Below are positions 44,826 to 52,952 of a stretch of DNA of 64,000 nucleotides, piece after piece (the first letter of the stretch is position 1; the number at the start of each line of letters is the position of its first letter). This DNA is from Natronococcus pandeyae (GTDB lineage Archaea; Halobacteriota; Halobacteria; Halobacteriales; Natrialbaceae). Position numbers and translations under genes: made by a program. Under the pieces are notes generated by a model, which ran no database searches, was not told the DNA's origin, and saw nothing but the letters and a program-made list of their open reading frames with translations. The stretch is taken from positions 1 through 64,000 of the forward strand of contig NZ_PHNJ01000007.1 of assembly GCF_008122205.1 (NCBI RefSeq), written 5' to 3'.

Positions 44826-44945
44826 ATGAGGCAAGAACCGACACGCGCGTACTGTCCACACTGTGACGAAGAGCGAGCAACCAAGCGAACGGTCTCGTGG
44901 CAATCTGATCTCTGTCGCACGTGCGGTGGCGATATCGAGGAGTGA
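44826..44945 (+). CDS. Very small zinc-finger protein (CPHC/CRTC)
   Basis: From the ATG at 44826 to the TGA at 44943-44945 the product is 39 residues (MRQEPTRAYCPHCDEERATK, then TVSWQSDLCRTCGGDIEE). The CPHC and CRTC pairs give one probable zinc site. It is about 55-60 percent identical to the protein at 41477 by eye, with the same CDE, W-Q-D and GxDIE positions. It lies near a palindromic promoter region and the secreted protein gene at 45380. No function known. Confidence 0.7.
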   Translation: MRQEPTRAYCPHCDEERATKRTVSWQSDLCRTCGGDIEE

Positions 44946-45379
44946 GCAGTGGATGGGGGCGCCAGTGGATAGCGTGCACGTAGTGACGCAGACGGATACC
45001 ACGAAGCCCATCGGCCCGGAGCAGTCCTCTGCCGACCTGCTGACAATCGAACAGCTGGCCGTGGAGAGTCGATTCTGTCCGAACACGCTATCTACGCGAC
45101 GGCCAGCGTGGCCCAGCGCCGATCATCGTTTCCACGACTGCGCTCGCTGAAGTCGATCCGTTCGCGATCCGATCGCGACTCGACGTTCTCCGACACGCTA
45201 TCGATCCCCGACTGAACGTACTGCCAGCTCGAGCCGAGCGTCTCGTCGCTCGTCACGACCTGGCGTCGCGATCGCTGTAGCTATCGAGACGACCTTATAT
45301 ATCTCCAGATTAGTTATATTATTAACTATATTAAGCTATGTAGAAACACTTATCTATGACCAAAATAACTCTGCAGTGA
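44946..45379. promoter_or_regulatory. Upstream region with a palindromic site before the secreted protein gene
   Basis: The 45300-45365 part is strongly AT-rich. A perfect inverted repeat TAGTTA (45311-45316) and TAACTA (45323-45328) is separated by 6 bases, about 50 bases before the ATG at 45380. It may be a regulator site around a promoter. The 44946-45290 part shows no gene. Confidence 0.45.
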
Positions 45380-46117
45380 ATGTCACCACGAATGTCACGA
45401 CGGTCATTCCTCCAGACCGGTGTCGGAGCAACACTGGGCGGTGCGGCCGTCGGCAAGGGCACGGACGGATTCAACCAACCGGTTTCCGCGGCGCTCTCGC
45501 GATCGTTCGACGTCGACGGCGACGGGACCGATAACGTACAGTTTACCAGGGCAGTCGATCCCGGCGACGGGCGAGGGCGCGTCCTGCAGGCGACCTCCCA
45601 GAAGACGGCGACGCGCGACTACGCGGCCGCCCTCCAGAACCTCGCGTTCGCGAAGCTGACGCTCGCGGATCTCGTCGACGACGGACTGAGCTACGACTAC
45701 TACGTCGGTGAGCACAACACCAGCATGGCACCCAACGAGGTGTGTCTCGTGCTCACCGGCCGCGGGAGCGGAATGGATCTGGTTTTCCGGACGAAAGACG
45801 ACGAGGACGAAGACAACGAGAGGGAAGAGTGGCACACCCGGGACGTCGCGCCCGAACTCACCGGCGAGAGCGACCGCCCCGGCAGCGACCAGCCCTGGAA
45901 GCGCCTGAACGTGACCCACCGAAACGTCACCGCGATGGACGAAAGCAACATCGAGCACCTCGAGGAGGACCTGCTCGCCCACTTCGACGACGACACCCGA
46001 GTGCGAGCCGCCGGCCTCGGCCACGGCACGCCGACGATGGAGCCCTCGGTTATCGACACCTACTACGACGCGTTCACCGTCGCCGGCAGAGAGTACGACC
46101 TGCCGGAGACGAAGTAA
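45380..46117 (+). CDS. Tat-exported protein of unknown function
   Basis: A 245-residue protein. The Tat motif SRRSFL (6-11) with a Gly/Ala-rich core (GVGATLGGAAVG) suggests export. The mature part is mixed alpha/beta: SRSFDVDGDGTDNVQFTRAV, ALQNLAFAKLTLADLVDDGL, CLVLTGRGSGMDLVF, and an acidic run (KDDEDEDNERE). Asn- and Asp-rich motifs are visible, but no enzyme family fits. It converges on the ABC-type ATPase gene at 46173, 56 bases away. Its promoter has a palindrome. The location beside an exporter-protease operon may be meaningful. Confidence 0.7.
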   Translation: MSPRMSRRSFLQTGVGATLGGAAVGKGTDGFNQPVSAALSRSFDVDGDGTDNVQFTRAVDPGDGRGRVLQATSQKTATRDYAAALQNLAFAKLTLADLVDDGLSYDYYVGEHNTSMAPNEVCLVLTGRGSGMDLVFRTKDDEDEDNEREEWHTRDVAPELTGESDRPGSDQPWKRLNVTHRNVTAMDESNIEHLEEDLLAHFDDDTRVRAAGLGHGTPTMEPSVIDTYYDAFTVAGREYDLPETK

Positions 46118-46172
46118 CACCGAGACTATTCTGGGTCGCGCCCGACGCGCGGTCCCGACAGTCGAGTATGGG

Positions 46173-46847
46173 CTACGCCGAGCTCGTCTCGGATAGCTGG
46201 CCGTTCCGAAGCGTGACGGTCCGCTCGAACAGCGACGCGAGCGACGGGTCGTGGCTGATCGTCACGAGCGCGGTGTCGGCGGAGTCGTGGACGTCGAGCA
46301 ACAGCCCCGTCACGCGCTCGGTCGTCTCGGGATCGAGCTGGCCCGTGGGTTCGTCGGCGAGCACGACGTCGGGTCGGTTCGCCAGCGCGCGGGCGATCGC
46401 CACCCGCTGTTTCTCGCCGCCGCTGAGCGTCGCCGGATACCGATCGGCCCGGTCGGCGACCGCCAGCGTCTCGAGCAGTTCGTCGACCCAGTCCGGATCG
46501 CGCTCGCCGCCGTGGGTCTGGGGCAACAGCGCGTTCTCGCGCGCGGTCAGGTCCGGCACCAGCTGGAAGTCCTGGAAGACGAAGCCGATGGCGTCTCGGC
46601 GCAGCCGGGCGCGGCGACGCTCGGAGAGCGAACTGGCGTCGGTGCCGTCGACCAGTACGTGGCCCTCGTCGGGGGTATCGAGCAGCCCCAGAATCGAGAA
46701 CAGCGTCGTCTTTCCGGACCCGCTCGGACCGCGCACGAGCGTTCGCGAGCCGGCCGGAATCGACAGCGACAGCTCGTCGAGGATCGACTGGTCGCCCCGC
46801 CGAACCGAAACGGCGTCCGCAGCGAGAACGGAGTCAGCAGCGTTCAC
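46173..46847 (-). CDS. ABC transporter ATPase, LolD/MacB type
   Basis: A 224-residue ATPase. Walker A GPSGSGKTT at residues 40-48, the Q-loop in FVFQDFQLVPDL (about 89-100), signature LSGGE at 141-145, Walker B VVLADEP at 161-167, and the H-loop in ITISHDP-like VTISHDP. The size and signature match LolD/FtsE/MacB ATPases of type VII ABC systems. It is the last gene of a minus-strand operon after the protease and the FtsX-type permease (60-base gaps), and is the likely energy source for that permease. Confidence 0.88.
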   Translation of the reverse strand: MNAADSVLAADAVSVRRGDQSILDELSLSIPAGSRTLVRGPSGSGKTTLFSILGLLDTPDEGHVLVDGTDASSLSERRRARLRRDAIGFVFQDFQLVPDLTARENALLPQTHGGERDPDWVDELLETLAVADRADRYPATLSGGEKQRVAIARALANRPDVVLADEPTGQLDPETTERVTGLLLDVHDSADTALVTISHDPSLASLFERTVTLRNGQLSETSSA

Positions 46848-46907
46848 AGCGGCATAGTTGCCTGCCAGCCGTTAAATAGCTGCACGTCTCGTCGGTCGGG
46901 TGACGCG

Positions 46908-48254
46908 TTACAGGTCTTCGACCGTTCGCAACGCGTTGATCCGGCCCGCGCCGAGTTCGTGGTCGCTGCGGCCGTTCGCGCTCTCGGCGCCGTGAGCGAT
47001 CGCGCTTTCGACTTTTCGGGCGCCGGCCGACGGATCGCGTTCGCGGACGAGCGCGGCCAGCCCCGACACCTGCGGGGCCGCCATCGACGTGCCCATGAGC
47101 CAGGCGTAGGTCTCACCGTCGATCGTCGTGTCGACGTACGGCGCGGGGAGCAGTCCCGGCTCCGGCACCGTCGAGAAGACGGCGTTGAGCGGCCACGGAT
47201 ACTCGACCTCGTCGCCCTCGAGGGTCTTCTCGGCGGTCTCGTAACCGCCGCCGGGGGCGCCGACCCCGATCTCGTTGGTGCCGTAGTTGGAGTAGTAGGT
47301 CTTCAGATCGGTCGGCGTCGTCGCGCTGATCGAGAGCACGCCCGAGAGGCTGTTCGGCAGCGTAAAGTACCCCTCCTGCTGGAGGTTCGCATCGGAGTTG
47401 CCGGCGCTTCCGACCAGCAGCGTGCCGTCACGAGTGACGGCGTTGGCGACCGACTGAAGCAGTCGATTGTAGCCGTCGCGGTGGGCCTGTGGCGGGATCG
47501 GTGCCGTCCCGATGCTCATGTTGGCGGCGTCGGCGCCGATCTCGGCGGCGTACGCCATGCCGGCGAGAATATCGCCCCACGTTCCCGTCTCGGGACCGAG
47601 GATGCGCACGGAGACGAGCGTCGCGTCGGGTGCCGTCCCGACCATCGCGACGTCGCCCGTCCCGGCGATGGTGCCCGCGACGTGGGTGCCGTGGAAACCG
47701 GAGTCGCCCACCTCGGGCACGGGTTGGCCGTCGGTGATGACGACACTGCGGTCCGTATCGACGTCTAGATCGGGGTGGCTCGCGTCGACGCCGGTGTCGA
47801 GCACGGCGACCGTCCGCCCGGCGCCGGTGGCGTACTCGTGGGCCGCCCGGACCTCCTGGAGTTGCTTGTCCCACAGATACTCGTCGTAAACCTCGTCGCC
47901 GTCGACCGTCCCGGCGGCCCTCCGAGCAGCGCCGTTCTGGACGTCGGCGTCGACCGACACCGGGCTCTCGAGTTCGACCTCGAAGTCCCGGACGGCTATC
48001 GAGACGCCGCTCACAGTGCCGAGATCGTCGGTCTCGTCCGCACCACCCTTGACGAGCACGACGTCGCCGCCGGCCAGCTCAGCCAGGACGTCGAAGCCGG
48101 CCGCCTCGATCGATTCGACCGCATCCCCCGTCGTCTTCGCGACGTAGCGCGCCTGGCCGTCGCTCGCCGACGCGAGCCCGACGAACGAGAGGGAGACACC
48201 AGCTGCACCGATCGTCCGCAGTACGTTCCGTCGCGTTGTGTGATTTCGTGACAC
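46908..48254 (-). CDS. Tat-exported subtilisin-like serine protease inside an ABC operon
   Basis: A 448-residue protease. Tat motif TRRNVLR (about 7-13), then a prodomain with SASDGQARYVAK. The triad is Asp153 (VAVLDTG), His188 (HGTHVAG) and Ser390 (GTSMAAP), with oxyanion Asn286 (GSAGNS). Complete active site. It lies between the permease (62 bases upstream) and the ATPase (60 bases downstream) on one strand, so cotranscription is likely. It may process the exported substrate, or be exported by the system and act outside. It is a paralogue of the protease at 27544 but lacks that one's Cys-rich insertion. Confidence 0.9.
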   Translation of the reverse strand: MSRNHTTRRNVLRTIGAAGVSLSFVGLASASDGQARYVAKTTGDAVESIEAAGFDVLAELAGGDVVLVKGGADETDDLGTVSGVSIAVRDFEVELESPVSVDADVQNGAARRAAGTVDGDEVYDEYLWDKQLQEVRAAHEYATGAGRTVAVLDTGVDASHPDLDVDTDRSVVITDGQPVPEVGDSGFHGTHVAGTIAGTGDVAMVGTAPDATLVSVRILGPETGTWGDILAGMAYAAEIGADAANMSIGTAPIPPQAHRDGYNRLLQSVANAVTRDGTLLVGSAGNSDANLQQEGYFTLPNSLSGVLSISATTPTDLKTYYSNYGTNEIGVGAPGGGYETAEKTLEGDEVEYPWPLNAVFSTVPEPGLLPAPYVDTTIDGETYAWLMGTSMAAPQVSGLAALVRERDPSAGARKVESAIAHGAESANGRSDHELGAGRINALRTVEDL

Positions 48255-48316
48255 ACTAACTAGTTCGAGGACGAGTTATTAATTCTTCACAGACTGTTCA
48301 GGAAGTGAATACGACA

Positions 48317-51300
48317 TCAATCGCTATTGTGATTGGGCTCTTGAACCGGTGAGTCGTCCGAGTGTGGCTCCGACTCGCCGGATCGGCCGGCTGGGGAGCC
48401 GTCGTCTCGACCGGCCGAGTTCGCTCGTGACGGCGACAGGAGCGACGCCGGCGAAACACGAAGCAGGGGGACGGTCGCGACGAGCGCCGCAACGAGAGTG
48501 AGCGCGATGCCACCGCCAACGACGCCCACCGCAACCGGAGCGGTCGGCCACGACGCGAGCGTGATGCCGAACGCGGTGAGTCGCCCGACGGCGGCGAGGC
48601 CCTCGAGGACGGCGACGGCGACAAGCAGCGCCCCGACAGCGGCGACGGTTCCGATCCGAATCGCGTCGGCGACGACGATCCCGAGGAGGCGGCGCGGCGA
48701 CGCGCCGGTGGCCCGATAGATCGCGAGGGTCCGCTGTCGGGCACGCACGGCGCGTGCGAGGACGGCGCTCGTCGCGCCGACGACCGTCACGGCGGCGAGC
48801 CCGGTGAGCGCGCCGAGCAGGACCTGGAGGTTCCCCATCGCGTACTCGATCGCGCTCCCGAGGCCGCCGCCGGCCTGCTGGTGGCCGCTCGCGGCGATCG
48901 CACTCACCAGGCGGTCGTCGCCGACGACCTCGTACTCGGTCGAGGCGAGCGTCCGGTCCGCGGCGGTCACGCGAACGGGATACTCACCCGGCGGCTGGTG
49001 GGAGAGCGTCGTCGTCACCGTCGTCGTCTCCTCGGGGTCGAGCGCCACCTCCTCGCGGTGCACGGTCTCCGGCCCCTCGATCTCGACGTGGGTCTCCACG
49101 GTGCGGTTCCACGGGTTCGTGAGCCGGATCTCGGCGGTCGGCTCCGTGTGGATCGACGGCGAGTCCGGACTCACCGAGACGTCCGCGGCAGGGTTCGTCT
49201 CGACATCGTCGGCCACCTGCACCGACTCGTTCAGCTCGCGGTCGTCCGCGCGGACCGTTACGTCGTGCGTGCCGGCCGTCGTCGGCAACTCGAGCCAGGC
49301 CATCCCCTCCGCGTCGGTTTCGGCGGTTCGGTCGTCGATCGCGACCGTCGCGCTCTCGACGGGCGAGCCGGCTGTATCGCGAACGTGTACCTGGAGCGAC
49401 TCGCCGGAGGGCGCGGTCTCGGGGAACGCGAGCAGGTCGAGCGGCGGCGCGTCGGCGACGGTCACCGACTGACCGTGCTCGCCGACCGCGAGGTCGTACT
49501 CGCCCGCCGCCGGGGCCTCGAGATCGATCGTGACGGTTCGGCGCTCGTGGGCGTCGAGTTCGACCGTCCGGGTCGTCTCCGACGCGCCGAGCGTCGCCGT
49601 GATCTCCCGGTCGACGGGATCGTCCGTCGGGTTCCAGACGGTCGTCTCGACCGAGACCGTCTCGTCGGGGCGCACGTGTGAGGGGACGTCGACGTCCACG
49701 ACGGTCGCGTTCGTCCCCGAGGCGAGCGATCGGTCCGTCGCCTCCGTTCGGACCAGATTCACCGCTCCCGGCTCGACCGTCGAGAGATGTCGGGCCGTCG
49801 GCAGCGAGACGAGCAACTGGTGGTCCTCCAGCCCGCCGGTCTCGTACGTCCCGGCGACGGTCACCGCCGTCAGTGCTTCCTCGGTGCTGCCGCCAACGAC
49901 CAGTTCGTCGCCGGGCTCGAGCTCCAGCGTCCGGGCCAACTCGACGCCGACGGCGGCCTCGCCGTCCGTCTCGGGCGTCGTACCGTCGACGAGACGCGCG
50001 CCCGTGACGTCGGCAAACGCCTCGTAGTCGACCCCGCGGGCGAGGTACGGCTGCTCCTCGTAGCTCGTGAACAGCAGGATTTCGGGGCTGGCTGCGACGC
50101 CGTCGGCGGCGAGCGCCTCGGCGTACCCCGCCGGCACCTGACTGTTGACGGGGTGGCTGGTGTCGGGTTCCGAAATCGTCGTCTCGCCCGTCGAGACCGA
50201 GGCACCGATCGCACCCAGCGACGCGACCAGCAGGACGATCACGGCGAACGTCGACAGCGTCGCCGTCGTCGGCACGACCGTTCGCGCGGCGAGCACCGTC
50301 GGCGTGAGGCGGCGCCACGAGCGGGCGTCGTCGCGAGCGAGTCGCGAGGACAGTCCGCTCGAGCCGGACGGCTGGCCGTCGCGACCGACGTGGGCCGGCG
50401 GTTTCGCCGTCGCGATGCGCGCCGTGAGGTAGCCGGTGACGAGGCCGACGCCCGTGAGCACCGCGAGGATCCCGAGGAGACCCATGGCGATTCGCGGGGA
50501 GACCTGCACCGAGAGCGTCGTCGGGAGGCCGACAACCACCGCGACGGTGACCGCGGCGTTCGTCACGATCACCCCGATCGCGTAGCCGAGGACGCCACCT
50601 GCAGCCGCGAGCGCGCCGGCTCTCGCCGCGAGCGCGGCCCGAACCCGTCGTGGCGGTGCCCCCGTCGCCCTGATGACGCGGATCGTCGGCGCGCGGTCCC
50701 GGATCGTCATCCGAACGACGCTCGAGAGGGTCACCGCGACGATCACGCCCGCCGCGGCGACGCCGGTCCAGACGATCTCGAGGACGTCGTCGGTGCCGTC
50801 GACGAAAAACGACAGTGTGCCGACGAGCGGCGTTCCGTCCCCAGCGCCGGCGTCGTCGGTCGCCGGGGAGACGACCAGCGCGTCCGTCGGGCCGACCGCC
50901 TCGAGCGTGTCGGGCGTCGTCCGGAGCCACGTCGGCGGCAAGAGGCCCGAGGACGTCCCGGCTGGCTCGACCGGCTCCGTCCGCGAGCCGTCCGTTCCCT
51001 CGAGGCGCCACTCGGTGGACTCGGATCCGGGACCGACGGTGCCGTTCGGTTGGGCCGGCAGGTCGAGGCCGGCGGTGTCGTCCGGGACGGCGACGACGCG
51101 GCGGGGCTCCCCATCCGGACTGGCTGCCGTCGCCATCGGCAAGACGACCGCATCGGAGCCCGCGACCTCCTGGGCGGCGTTGACGGAGTCGTAGGAAGCG
51201 ACCGAGGCGTTCGCGTCGTACTCGTCGGCGAGACTGCTCGTCTGGTCGCCCGCAGCGACAACTAACAGTGTGGCGCCGACCAGCAGCGCCACCGTGAGCG

Positions 51301-51367
51301 CGATGACGAGCACTGCCAGTCGGTCGCGGCGCGACCAGCGACCGACGAGGACGCGAAGATAGCTCAT
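48317..51367 (-). CDS. FtsX/MacB-type ABC permease with large Ig-like extracytoplasmic insert
   Basis: From the ATG at 51367 the product is 1016 residues (MSYLRVLVGRWSRRDRLAVL). Two FtsX-type permease units can be seen: membrane segments near the N-terminus and in the first third (VVRMTIRDRAPTIRVIRATG region, then VTVAVVVGLPTTLSVQV), and again at the C-terminus (LVALLGALTGLAAV-type, RTLAIYRATGASPRRLLGIV). Between them lies a soluble part with MacB-like periplasmic sequence and three Ig/CARDB-like beta-sandwich units (VRPDETVSVETTVWNPTDDP, TAEIRLTNPWNRTVETHVEI). Such a protein acts in mechanotransmission across the membrane, not classical transport. The partner ATPase is encoded two genes downstream. 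Confidence 0.85.
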   Translation of the reverse strand: MSYLRVLVGRWSRRDRLAVLVIALTVALLVGATLLVVAAGDQTSSLADEYDANASVASYDSVNAAQEVAGSDAVVLPMATAASPDGEPRRVVAVPDDTAGLDLPAQPNGTVGPGSESTEWRLEGTDGSRTEPVEPAGTSSGLLPPTWLRTTPDTLEAVGPTDALVVSPATDDAGAGDGTPLVGTLSFFVDGTDDVLEIVWTGVAAAGVIVAVTLSSVVRMTIRDRAPTIRVIRATGAPPRRVRAALAARAGALAAAGGVLGYAIGVIVTNAAVTVAVVVGLPTTLSVQVSPRIAMGLLGILAVLTGVGLVTGYLTARIATAKPPAHVGRDGQPSGSSGLSSRLARDDARSWRRLTPTVLAARTVVPTTATLSTFAVIVLLVASLGAIGASVSTGETTISEPDTSHPVNSQVPAGYAEALAADGVAASPEILLFTSYEEQPYLARGVDYEAFADVTGARLVDGTTPETDGEAAVGVELARTLELEPGDELVVGGSTEEALTAVTVAGTYETGGLEDHQLLVSLPTARHLSTVEPGAVNLVRTEATDRSLASGTNATVVDVDVPSHVRPDETVSVETTVWNPTDDPVDREITATLGASETTRTVELDAHERRTVTIDLEAPAAGEYDLAVGEHGQSVTVADAPPLDLLAFPETAPSGESLQVHVRDTAGSPVESATVAIDDRTAETDAEGMAWLELPTTAGTHDVTVRADDRELNESVQVADDVETNPAADVSVSPDSPSIHTEPTAEIRLTNPWNRTVETHVEIEGPETVHREEVALDPEETTTVTTTLSHQPPGEYPVRVTAADRTLASTEYEVVGDDRLVSAIAASGHQQAGGGLGSAIEYAMGNLQVLLGALTGLAAVTVVGATSAVLARAVRARQRTLAIYRATGASPRRLLGIVVADAIRIGTVAAVGALLVAVAVLEGLAAVGRLTAFGITLASWPTAPVAVGVVGGGIALTLVAALVATVPLLRVSPASLLSPSRANSAGRDDGSPAGRSGESEPHSDDSPVQEPNHNSD

Positions 51368-51523
51368 AGAGTAGAGAGTGTACGTTTTGGGAGACCGTTT
51401 GCAGGGTAAATAAAGGTGTGACGTCTTCTCGAAATGTGGTCTGTCCACACGTCTCAGGCGACGATTCCAGTCAGAGACGTCGAGCGAGGCTTTTATCACC
51501 CGCCCACACGGTCACAGGAATAG

Positions 51524-51805
51524 ATGCCGACGCAGCGTCGAATGCGATTCGTCCATGGACAGATCGCCTGGATGATTGGAACGATTCTGGCGTTGACGCT
51601 GCTCAGTTCGCTCTCCTACGAGCTGTTCTTCGTGCTCTCGCTGATCGGGTTGTTGATCGTCACGGAGCTGACAGCACCCGTCAATATTACTCCGGCCTGG
51701 CGGCGGCGGCTCCTCTGGTTGATCGCGTTCGGACTGGTCGGGTTCACGATCATCGTGGTGAGACGGATCCTGGAAATCCTGCCACCGGAGGTGCTTCCGT
51801 GGTGA
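51524..51805 (+). CDS. Small membrane protein of the MoxR/DUF58 locus
   Basis: A 93-residue protein starting at 51524. Three hydrophobic segments: IAWMIGTILALTLLSSLSYE, LFFVLSLIGLLIVTELTA and WLIAFGLVGFTIIVVRRIL. It is 37 bases before the DUF4350 gene and probably cotranscribed. It is not a known family, but its position at the head of this cluster suggests a membrane subunit. The upstream region at 51370-51520 separates it from the divergent permease. Confidence 0.7.
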   Translation: MPTQRRMRFVHGQIAWMIGTILALTLLSSLSYELFFVLSLIGLLIVTELTAPVNITPAWRRRLLWLIAFGLVGFTIIVVRRILEILPPEVLPW

Positions 51806-51842
51806 TCCCTGTCGGTCGCCGCTGGACTGGCGAGGGAACAGC

Positions 51843-52952
51843 ATGAGCCTTCGCTCGTGGCTTCGCGACGGCGACGGCGTCAACTGGCCGGCCGTCCTGT
51901 TGCTCACGCTCGCACTCGTCGTCTGCGGGACGACCCTGGTCGCAGCCAGTACGTCGTCGTCAGCGTTCGATCCCTACAACCCCGCGTGGGACGGTACCGA
52001 CGACTTTCGCGACGTGATCGAAACCGACGAGGACGTCGAGGGTGAACTGGTCCGCGAGACCGAACGGTACGAGGAGGTCCCAGCCAACGAGACGACTGCG
52101 ATTATCATCGCTCCTGAAGAGACCTACGAGACGGAAGACGCAGCCCGCGTTCGGCAGTTCGTCGAAGACGGGGGGACGGTCGTCGTCCTCGAGAACGTCG
52201 AACCGAACGCCAACGACCTGCTCGACGACGTCGGTGCGGACGCACGAACGGACGGTCGCCTCGTGCTCGACCAGCGCAACTACGAGCACGGTCCGGCGAT
52301 GCCCATCGCGACGGCGGTCGCGAACCACTCGCGCACTGCTGGCATCGAGCAACTCTCACTCAACTATGCGACGGCGGTCGAGCCGAACAACGCGACGGTA
52401 CTTGTCGCGACCAGCGACTACGCCCACCTCGGGGAGACGGCTGACGCCGAACTCGACGACGAGGCGGTGCTCGACTCGTATCCGGTGGCGACGACCGAAG
52501 CGGTCGGCGACGGTGAAGTCGTCGTTGTCGGCGATCCGAGCATCGCGATCAACGTGATGTACGGCGAACCGGACAACGCTGCCTTCCTCCAGCGTCAGTA
52601 CGCCGAGGACGAGCAGGTTCTGTTCGACGTCAGCCATACGGCCGATTTGCCGCCCCTCGCCGGCGCACTGCTGACGCTTCGCAACTGGCCGGCGCTGCAG
52701 GCACTGGTCGGGCTGTTGGCGATCGCGACCGTCATCGGGACCACACGACGGCCACCCGGGGCGACGCTCGAACGCATCCGACTCCGGCTCTCACGTGCGC
52801 AGGGCGAAGGCGGTCGTTCGGGCGAGCGTGGCAGACTCTCCGACACGGAACGGGCTGCTGCCCTCCGCGAGAGCCATCCCGACTGGGACGAAGAACGTAT
52901 CCAGCGTGTGATAACAGCGCTTAACCGGTCCCGGTCGAAACGGAGCGACTGA
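51843..52952 (+). CDS. DUF4350-type membrane protein
   Basis: A 369-residue protein. It has an N-terminal membrane segment (VLLLTLALVVCGTTLVAAS), then an extracytoplasmic alpha/beta domain with a glutamine amidotransferase-like shape (EDAARVRQFVEDGGTVVVLEN), and a second membrane segment at about 280-300 (LPPLAGALLTLRNWPALQALVG). The tail is a cytoplasmic helix-rich part (LSDTERAAALRESHPDWDEE). DUF4350 proteins occur next to MoxR and DUF58 genes. Here the stop overlaps the MoxR start by one base, so the genes are coupled. Confidence 0.8.
   Translation: MSLRSWLRDGDGVNWPAVLLLTLALVVCGTTLVAASTSSSAFDPYNPAWDGTDDFRDVIETDEDVEGELVRETERYEEVPANETTAIIIAPEETYETEDAARVRQFVEDGGTVVVLENVEPNANDLLDDVGADARTDGRLVLDQRNYEHGPAMPIATAVANHSRTAGIEQLSLNYATAVEPNNATVLVATSDYAHLGETADAELDDEAVLDSYPVATTEAVGDGEVVVVGDPSIAINVMYGEPDNAAFLQRQYAEDEQVLFDVSHTADLPPLAGALLTLRNWPALQALVGLLAIATVIGTTRRPPGATLERIRLRLSRAQGEGGRSGERGRLSDTERAAALRESHPDWDEERIQRVITALNRSRSKRSD

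Noticed and set aside
45000-45290. Precursor of a halocin-like peptide as the ABC/protease substrate
   Set aside because: No short open frame with a leader, double-Gly or Tat motif and Cys-rich core could be read between 44946 and 45379.
48984-51011. 675-codon minus-strand frame inside the permease gene
   Set aside because: Arg/Asp/Gly/Ala-rich with no domain. It is the frame-shifted reading of the permease, which has membrane segments and beta-domains.
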